Assembly (NCBI GenBank): GCA_039916225.1
Contig: JBDSLU010000112.1
Span: forward strand, 1-12,967
Length of the DNA: 12,967 bases
Reading direction: 5' to 3'
Source of the DNA: JBDSLU01 sp039916225
Lineage (GTDB): Bacteria; Acidobacteriota; Vicinamibacteria; Vicinamibacterales; Vicinamibacteraceae
Position 1 is the first letter of the stretch. Each line of letters starts with the position of its first letter. The notes beneath the pieces are model-generated. The model saw only the letters and a program-made list of their open reading frames with translations, did no database searches and was not told the DNA's origin. Below, one piece after another: positions 8,844 through 12,967 of this stretch. The translations under genes were made by a program, and so were the position numbers.

Positions 8844-10214
8844 ATGCACGTCTTCGACAAGTATTCGGGTGAGCGGCTGGGTGAAGTCCGCGACGCCTCG
8901 GCGGCCGACGTGCACCGGGCCGTCACCCGGGCTTCCGTCACCGCGCCGGCGTGGGGCGCCGTGCCCGCCCACAAGCGGGCCACCATCCTGCGCCGCACGG
9001 CCGAGCTCCTCGAGACCAAGCGCGAGGCGCTGGCCGAGCTGATCGCGCGCGAGTCGGGCAAGGCGTGGCGGTACGCCGACGCCGAGGTGGCGCGCTCGGT
9101 GGAGACGTTCACGTTCGCCGGCGAGGAAGCCAAGCGCCTGCACGGCGAGACCGTGCCGCTCGACGCCTCGGCGGCGGGGGAGGGACGCCTCGGTTTCTAC
9201 CTTCGCGTGCCGGTCGGCGTCGTCGCGGCCATCACGCCGTTCAACTTCCCGTTGAACCTGGTCGCCCACAAGGTGGCGCCGGCGCTCGCCGCCGGCAACA
9301 CCGTCGTGCTGAAGCCGGCCGATCGCACGCCGCTCACCGCCGTCGCGCTCGCCCGGACGCTGGCCGACGCCGGGCTGCCCGAGGGCGTGCTCGAAGTGGT
9401 GCATGGCGAAGGGGCCACGACTGGCGAGGCCCTGGTCCGGCATCCCGGCCCTGCCAAGATCTCGTTCACGGGCAGTCCGGAGGTCGGCGAGCGCATCCTG
9501 GCCATCGCCGGCCTGAAGCGGGTCACGCTGGAGTTGGGCAACAACTCCGGCGTGATGATCGAGCCCGACGCCGATCTCGACAAGGCCATTCCCCGGCTGG
9601 TGATGTCGGCGTTCGCCAACGCCGGCCAGGTGTGTCTCAGCCTCCAGCGGATCTTCGTCCACGCCGATATCGCCGACACGGTGATCGAGCGGCTGGTCGA
9701 GGAGACCAGGGCGCTGCAGGTCGGCGACCCGCGCGATCGCGCCTGCGACGTCGGCCCGATGATCAGCGAGGCGGCGGCGGATCGCGTCGAAACGTGGGTG
9801 AGCGCGGCGCTCGACAGCGGCGCCCGCCGGCCGGTCGGCGGCCGCCGCGAAGGCAAGCTGGTGTGGCCGACCGTGCTGACGCACACACGGCCCGAGATGA
9901 AGGTCATGAAGGACGAGGTCTTCGGGCCGGTCGTCTCGGTGGTGCGCTACGACACCTTCGAGGACGGACTGCAGCGGCTCGGTGATACGGCCTTCGGCCT
10001 GCAGGCCGGCATCTACACGCGCGACATCGGGAAGGCGTTCGCGGCGGTCCGGCGGCTCGACATGGGCGGCGTCCTGATCAACGACACGCCGATCTTCCGG
10101 GTCGATCACATGCCCTACGGTGGCAACCGGCGCAGCGGCATCGGCCGCGAAGGCGTGCGCTATGCCGTCGAGGAGATGTCCAACCTGCGGATGGTGGTCA
10201 TCAACCTGGCCTGA
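8844..10214 (+). CDS. NAD(P)+-dependent aldehyde dehydrogenase family protein
   Basis: 456 residues from ATG 8844. All hallmarks of the aldehyde dehydrogenase superfamily are present: TPFNFPLN (131-138) with N134, cofactor-binding K157 in VVLKPAD, SFTGSPEVGERI (207-218, NAD-binding loop), general base E230 in LELGNN, nucleophile C264 in FANAGQVCLSLQR, and EVFGPVVSV (358-366). The enzyme oxidises an aldehyde to the acid (or acyl product) in the cytosol. LELGNN instead of the common ELGGN, and QVCLSLQR, point to the lactaldehyde/phosphonoacetaldehyde/non-phosphorylating GAPDH-like branch. Substrate cannot be decided from sequence, and no pathway neighbour is present. At about 456 residues it is slightly shorter than the usual 480-500. 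It is divergent from rarA (17 bp) and its stop lies 6 bp from that of the convergent methyltransferase. I see no good Shine-Dalgarno site or promoter; any promoter must overlap rarA coding sequence. Confidence 0.93.
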   Translation: MHVFDKYSGERLGEVRDASAADVHRAVTRASVTAPAWGAVPAHKRATILRRTAELLETKREALAELIARESGKAWRYADAEVARSVETFTFAGEEAKRLHGETVPLDASAAGEGRLGFYLRVPVGVVAAITPFNFPLNLVAHKVAPALAAGNTVVLKPADRTPLTAVALARTLADAGLPEGVLEVVHGEGATTGEALVRHPGPAKISFTGSPEVGERILAIAGLKRVTLELGNNSGVMIEPDADLDKAIPRLVMSAFANAGQVCLSLQRIFVHADIADTVIERLVEETRALQVGDPRDRACDVGPMISEAAADRVETWVSAALDSGARRPVGGRREGKLVWPTVLTHTRPEMKVMKDEVFGPVVSVVRYDTFEDGLQRLGDTAFGLQAGIYTRDIGKAFAAVRRLDMGGVLINDTPIFRVDHMPYGGNRRSGIGREGVRYAVEEMSNLRMVVINLA

Positions 10215-10220
10215 CGCTCT

Positions 10221-11060
10221 TCACGGCTGCTCGAGGGCGGCGACCGGCTGGACGCGTCCGGCCCGTTGGCGGCGCGCTTCGTAGAGCAGCAGGCCGGCCG
10301 ACACCGCGACGTTGAGCGATTCGACCGGTTCGGCCATCGGAATGCGGACGCGGCGATCGGCCATGGCCAGCAGCGCCTCGGGCAGGCCGCCGCCTTCACT
10401 GCCCACGAAGCAGGCGATCGGCCCACGCCAGTCGATGGCGTCGAACGAGATGGCGCCAGAGGGAGCTGCGGCCAGGCACTGCAGTCGCTGCGCCCGCAGC
10501 ACCCCGGCGACGGTCGTCGGATCGCCGTCGTGGACCGTCGGCAGTCTCAGCACGCTGCCCATCGATCCGCGCAGCGCCTTCCAGCCGAACGGGTCGGCGG
10601 ATTGACCCGCCACGACGTAGCCGGTCGCGCCGGCCGCTTCGGCGACGCGGGCGATGGCGCCGACGTTGCCGGGATCCTGGACGTCGACGGCGACGACGAC
10701 CAGTGCGGGCGGGCCACCGGGCCGTCCGATCACCGCGTCGAGGGCATGCCTGGGACGGGTCGCGACGGCCACCACCCCCGAGGGGTTCGTCGTCGGGCTG
10801 AGCGCCTCCATGACCGGGTCGGTGACTTGCACCACGCGGACGCCAGTGCCGGCGAGGGCGGCGGCGAGGCGGCGGGCGCGGCCGTCGACGCCGGACAGGG
10901 CCTTGGCGGTGAAGGCGGCGCTGGCGATCGGGATCTGCGCGGCGCGGGCCTCCTCGAGCAGGTGCAGGCCGTCGAGCAGCACGCGATCGCGATCGTCGCC
11001 GTCGGCGACCCGGCGGACGGTCGTCACGAACGGGTTCTTGCGACTGGCGATGACGTCCAT
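10221..11060 (-). CDS. SpoU/TrmH-family RNA 2'-O-methyltransferase
   Basis: 279 residues from ATG 11060 (MDVIASRKNPFV). The frame stays open upstream to 11138, but the upstream residues overlap the greA start and do not fit the family, whose N-termini begin like this Met. The substrate-binding N-terminal segment (NPFVTTVRRV ... DGLHLLEEA, 9-39) precedes the SPOUT domain. Motif 1 is DVQDPGNVGAIAR (126-138, with N132 and R138), motif 2 is FVGSEGGGL (218-226), and motif 3 is IPMAEPVESLNVAVSAGLLL (240-259), which forms the trefoil-knot SAM site. The enzyme probably methylates a ribose 2'-OH in 23S rRNA or tRNA. The family includes RlmB, TsnR and TrmH, and the exact target is not readable here. 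It is convergent with the aldehyde dehydrogenase and divergent from greA with 66 bp between starts. Confidence 0.94.
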   Translation of the reverse strand: MDVIASRKNPFVTTVRRVADGDDRDRVLLDGLHLLEEARAAQIPIASAAFTAKALSGVDGRARRLAAALAGTGVRVVQVTDPVMEALSPTTNPSGVVAVATRPRHALDAVIGRPGGPPALVVVAVDVQDPGNVGAIARVAEAAGATGYVVAGQSADPFGWKALRGSMGSVLRLPTVHDGDPTTVAGVLRAQRLQCLAAAPSGAISFDAIDWRGPIACFVGSEGGGLPEALLAMADRRVRIPMAEPVESLNVAVSAGLLLYEARRQRAGRVQPVAALEQP

Positions 11061-11079
11061 GCGACGGTGGCAGTATAGT
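11050..11079 (+). promoter_or_regulatory. Candidate sigma70 promoter for greA
   Basis: ATGACG (11050-11055, four of six matches to TTGACA) and TATAGT (11074-11079, five of six matches to TATAAT) are separated by 18 bp. The predicted start is near 11086, leaving a leader of about 41 nt before the greA ATG at 11127. The -35 lies inside the first codons of the divergent methyltransferase gene. Found by eye. Confidence 0.5.
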
Positions 11080-11102
11080 GGGTCGGCAGCGGCGCCAGTC
11101 GA
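11072..11102 (-). promoter_or_regulatory. Candidate promoter for the SpoU-type methyltransferase, overlapping the greA promoter
   Basis: On the minus strand TATACT (11077-11072) matches five of six positions of the -10 consensus; a weak TCGACT (11102-11097) stands 19 bp upstream. Transcription would begin near 11065, about five bases before the ATG at 11060, giving an almost leaderless mRNA, which agrees with the absence of a Shine-Dalgarno site. The TATA core 11074-11077 is shared with the greA -10. Confidence 0.4.
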
Positions 11103-11126
11103 GGCGGCCGCGATTCGTGGTGGGGC

Positions 11127-11597
11127 ATGAAGGCGCAACTACTGAAACGCTTCGAGGACGAAATCGGCCAGCTGGACCGGGAGCTGAAGACCGAACTCCC
11201 GAAGGAAATCCAGCGCGCGCGCGAGCATGGCGATCTGCGTGAGAACGCCGAGTACAAGGCCGCCAAGGAGCGCCAGGAATTCGTCAACGCGCGCATCGCC
11301 ATGCTGCGCCGGCGCGTCAGCGAGATCTCGCTGCTCAACCTCGATCGCATCCCGCACGGCAAGGCCGCCTTCGGGTCGACCCTCACGCTGAAGGAAAGCA
11401 CTGGCGCGACGCTCGTCTTCCAGCTCGTGATGCCCGAGGACGCCGACGGCGAGAAGGGCCTCATCTCCACCGCCTCCCCGATTGGCCGCGCCCTGATGGG
11501 CAAGGAAGAGGGGGACGAGGTCGAGGTGCCGACGCCGGCTGGCCTGCGGACCTTCGAAATTCTCAAGCTCGCCACGATCCACGACGACGCCCACTAG
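11127..11597 (+). CDS. greA: Transcript cleavage factor GreA/GreB family
   Basis: 156 residues from ATG 11127, preceded by a G-rich GGTGGGG stretch that may serve as a weak ribosome-binding site. An N-terminal antiparallel coiled coil (about 1-72) carries the tip motif GDLRENAEYKAAKERQ, with acidic D36 and E39 matching the pair that positions Mg2+ in the RNA polymerase active site. The C-terminal FKBP-like domain ends with SPIGRALMGKEEGDEVEVPT and a FEILKL strand. The factor enters the RNA polymerase secondary channel and stimulates cleavage of backtracked transcripts. The tip sequence (ENAEY) is closer to GreA than GreB. Length is normal, so the element that begins right after the TAG stop has not truncated it. 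It is probably transcribed alone or with the downstream patatin-like gene. Confidence 0.93.
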   Translation: MKAQLLKRFEDEIGQLDRELKTELPKEIQRAREHGDLRENAEYKAAKERQEFVNARIAMLRRRVSEISLLNLDRIPHGKAAFGSTLTLKESTGATLVFQLVMPEDADGEKGLISTASPIGRALMGKEEGDEVEVPTPAGLRTFEILKLATIHDDAH

Positions 11598-11824
11598 TAG
11601 GAGCCCGCGGTGAAAGGGTCGCTGCAGTCGACGCGCGATGCATCCCGCCGCTCGGCGTTGCTCGTCGGTCGACTCGAACGGCGAGGACGGAGTCCGGAGC
11701 CGTCGAGCGAAAGTCGCGTGATAACGCGGCTTTACATATTTCCGATATTCTCCCTCCTCGCGCCTGGATCGGCGGGCGCCTCGCCCGTCTCCGTGCGACG
11801 CGACCCTTTCACCGCGGGCTCCTA
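11598..11824. mobile_element. 227-bp element with 25-bp perfect terminal inverted repeats (MITE-like), TA ends
   Basis: The left arm 11598-11622 begins TAGGAGCCCGCGGTGAAAGG; the right arm 11800-11824 is its exact reverse complement over 25 bp. The outermost TA on both sides could be a target duplication, as made by IS630/Tc1-type transposases, leaving a 223-bp element with 23-bp inverted repeats. The interior (177 bp) codes for nothing recognisable, is structured, and has an AT-rich patch (about 11719-11750) unlike its surroundings. It fills the whole gap between the greA stop (TAG 11595-11597) and the patatin-like gene start at 11839. It might also be a structured RNA or regulatory leader; extra copies in the genome would decide. 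Confidence 0.6.
11673..11730 (+). other. Two hairpins inside the TIR element, the second terminator-like
   Basis: A nested stem at 11673-11707 pairs CTCGAACGGC with GCCGTCGAG (one bulge) and encloses GGAC-GGA-GTCC. A second stem, GTCGCGT (11713-11719) with ACGCGGC (11724-11730) around a GATA loop, is followed by TTTACATATTT. That T-rich tail makes the second hairpin a weak candidate for a greA transcription terminator. Pairing was judged by eye, with one G-U pair. Confidence 0.35.
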
Positions 11825-11838
11825 GCGGCTGCACCACA

Positions 11839-12967
11839 GTGTCCGACGCCGCGCCCCAGCCCTACTCGCCTCGACAACGCACCGCGCTCGTGCTCGCTGG
11901 CACGGGCACGGCTGGCGCCTATCAGGCCGGCGTGCTGCGCGCGCTGGCCGAAGCGGGCGTCCGCATCGACCTCGTCGCGGGCCGCGGCATGGGCGCGGTG
12001 ACCGCGCTCTACGCTGCCGTCGATGCCGCCGCGACGCTCTGGGAGCCGGGTGGGATCTGGACCGGCCCCGCGCGGCCCTCGCTGTATCCATGGCGCCGGA
12101 TCTGGAAAGTGGTCGGCGCACTGTTGGCGCTGGCGGTCCTCGCCCTGGCCGCCCCGCTCATCGTCCTGTTTGCGCTCGGTGTCGCCTGGCTGCCCGCCTT
12201 TCTCCTCGAGCTCGTCGCTCCGCCACTCGCCGGGCGCTTCACCACGACGCTCGCCGAGTGGGCGTTCTGGGTGACGCGGGGCGAAACCGCGACCGCCGGC
12301 GTATCACGCGCAGCGGGCGCGGCGATGCTCGTCTTCGCGCTGACGATCCTCGGTGCCGCGCTCTTCGATCGCCGGCACGGCGTCCGCCGGCCGCGCGGTG
12401 CGCTGTGGTGGCAGGCGCTGGGCGCGCCACTCGACGGCCGGCCGGCCGTCGACTGGGCGCTGGACGGTTTCTGGAACGTGATGAAGGGCGCGGCCCGGAT
12501 CGCCCGACCCGACGACGTCGACCTCGGCAAGCGCTATGCGGAGTTGCTCGGCGACAACCTGACGCAACCCGGCTACCGCGAGCTGCTCATCGCCGCGCAC
12601 GACATCGAGACGCGGCGCGATCTGATCTTCGCCCTGCTCCGCGAGGAAGCGCGTCCGCGTTTCTTCGGCGGACCCAGTGACGATCAGCGTCGGGCCGAGG
12701 TGGTCGATCTGGCCGGCGAGGGCGGTCGGCACGTCGTCGACGCGATCGGCGGCGCGCTCGCCGTGCCGTGGCTGGTCGAGCCGCACGTCATCCGCTTCGA
12801 TTCGGCCGGCTTCTGGCGCGGCGAAGCGCATCGCGTCTGCGATCGCCCGGCGGCGATCGTGCGGCTGCTCGAGGAAGTGTCGGCCGCCGGCGCCGAGCAG
12901 GTGATCGTCGTGACCTCGGACGTGGCCATCGATCGGCCGCACGCCATGCGGGCGAGGGCCGTCGAGC
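11839..12967 (+). CDS. Patatin-like phospholipase-fold protein, membrane-associated, probably catalytically dead (3' end outside window)
   Basis: An open frame from GTG 11839 runs to the window end, giving 376 visible residues. TALVLAGTGTAGAYQAGVLRALAEAGV (15-41) matches the patatin oxyanion-loop and first helix (usual form GGGxRGAYQAG). The nucleophile elbow is GRGMG (48-52), where active patatins have GxSxG, so residue 50 is Gly rather than Ser. The block ELLIAAHDIETRRDLIFALL and the later ALAVPWLVEPHVIRF resemble downstream patatin strands. At the usual catalytic DG(G/A) position I align EAH (329-331). Hydrophobic stretches at about 91-127 and 159-176 are inserted after the elbow and look like two or three membrane helices. 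Active relatives hydrolyse lipid acyl esters; this one more likely binds or scaffolds. The start has no clear Shine-Dalgarno site and lies 14 bp beyond the TIR element. Confidence 0.8.
   Translation, partial: MSDAAPQPYSPRQRTALVLAGTGTAGAYQAGVLRALAEAGVRIDLVAGRGMGAVTALYAAVDAAATLWEPGGIWTGPARPSLYPWRRIWKVVGALLALAVLALAAPLIVLFALGVAWLPAFLLELVAPPLAGRFTTTLAEWAFWVTRGETATAGVSRAAGAAMLVFALTILGAALFDRRHGVRRPRGALWWQALGAPLDGRPAVDWALDGFWNVMKGAARIARPDDVDLGKRYAELLGDNLTQPGYRELLIAAHDIETRRDLIFALLREEARPRFFGGPSDDQRRAEVVDLAGEGGRHVVDAIGGALAVPWLVEPHVIRFDSAGFWRGEAHRVCDRPAAIVRLLEEVSAAGAEQVIVVTSDVAIDRPHAMRARAVE

Noticed and set aside
8547..10109. Minus-strand open frame (520 residues) opposite the aldehyde dehydrogenase
   Set aside because: It overlaps a complete dehydrogenase with all catalytic motifs and reaches into rarA out of frame; the sequence looks like a shadow of GC-rich codons.
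11061..11138. N-terminal extension of the methyltransferase to 11138
   Set aside because: The extra 26 residues overlap the greA start, contain the predicted promoters and do not resemble family N-termini.
11139..11837. Minus-strand open frame through the TIR element and antisense to greA
   Set aside because: It simply reads through both inverted-repeat arms and the reverse of greA; no family motif, and its start lies in the repeat arm region.

Overview
The window is very GC-rich DNA (about two-thirds G+C or more by eye) with tightly packed bacterial genes, overlapping or near-touching gene ends, frequent GTG starts and few clear Shine-Dalgarno sites. The gene content suggests a Gram-negative, non-proteobacterial lineage: endonuclease-type MutL, a two-component propeller hybrid kinase, an Omp85 barrel without POTRA domains and an unusual patatin-like protein. 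My best guess is Acidobacteriota (Vicinamibacteria-like). That is inference from gene style, not from a marker.

Layout. (1) 1-2210, plus strand: the 3' end of a CorA-type Mg2+/Co2+ channel gene overlapping mutL by ATGA. (2) 2211-2378: a convergent intergenic region with two 53-bp-period palindromic repeat units and smaller hairpins. (3) 8826 down to 2379, minus strand: rarA, then an Omp85/BamA-like outer-membrane barrel gene, then a 1203-residue hybrid histidine kinase. The last two are 45 bp apart, and a tandem 20-bp repeat lies between them. (4) 8844-10214, plus: an aldehyde dehydrogenase, divergent from rarA across only 17 bp. (5) 11060-10221, minus: a SpoU/TrmH-family rRNA methyltransferase, convergent with the dehydrogenase (6 bp between stops). 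(6) 11127-11597, plus: greA, divergent from the methyltransferase, with promoter -10 boxes that appear to overlap. (7) 11598-11824: a 227-bp element with 25-bp perfect terminal inverted repeats ending in TA, fitted exactly between the greA stop and the next gene. (8) 11839 to the window end, plus: the start of a membrane-associated patatin-like protein whose catalytic Ser and Asp positions look substituted. This last frame runs off the window.

Functional view. Most genes are housekeeping: mismatch repair (mutL), replication-fork maintenance (rarA), RNA modification (spoU-type) and transcript cleavage (greA). The accessory-looking parts are the Omp85/hybrid-kinase pair, the putative pseudo-patatin and three separate repeat structures in intergenic gaps. 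No tRNA, rRNA, CRISPR array or intact transposase gene was seen. The best candidates for something undescribed are the 227-bp TIR element, the 53-bp palindromic repeat and the patatin homologue lacking its catalytic dyad.
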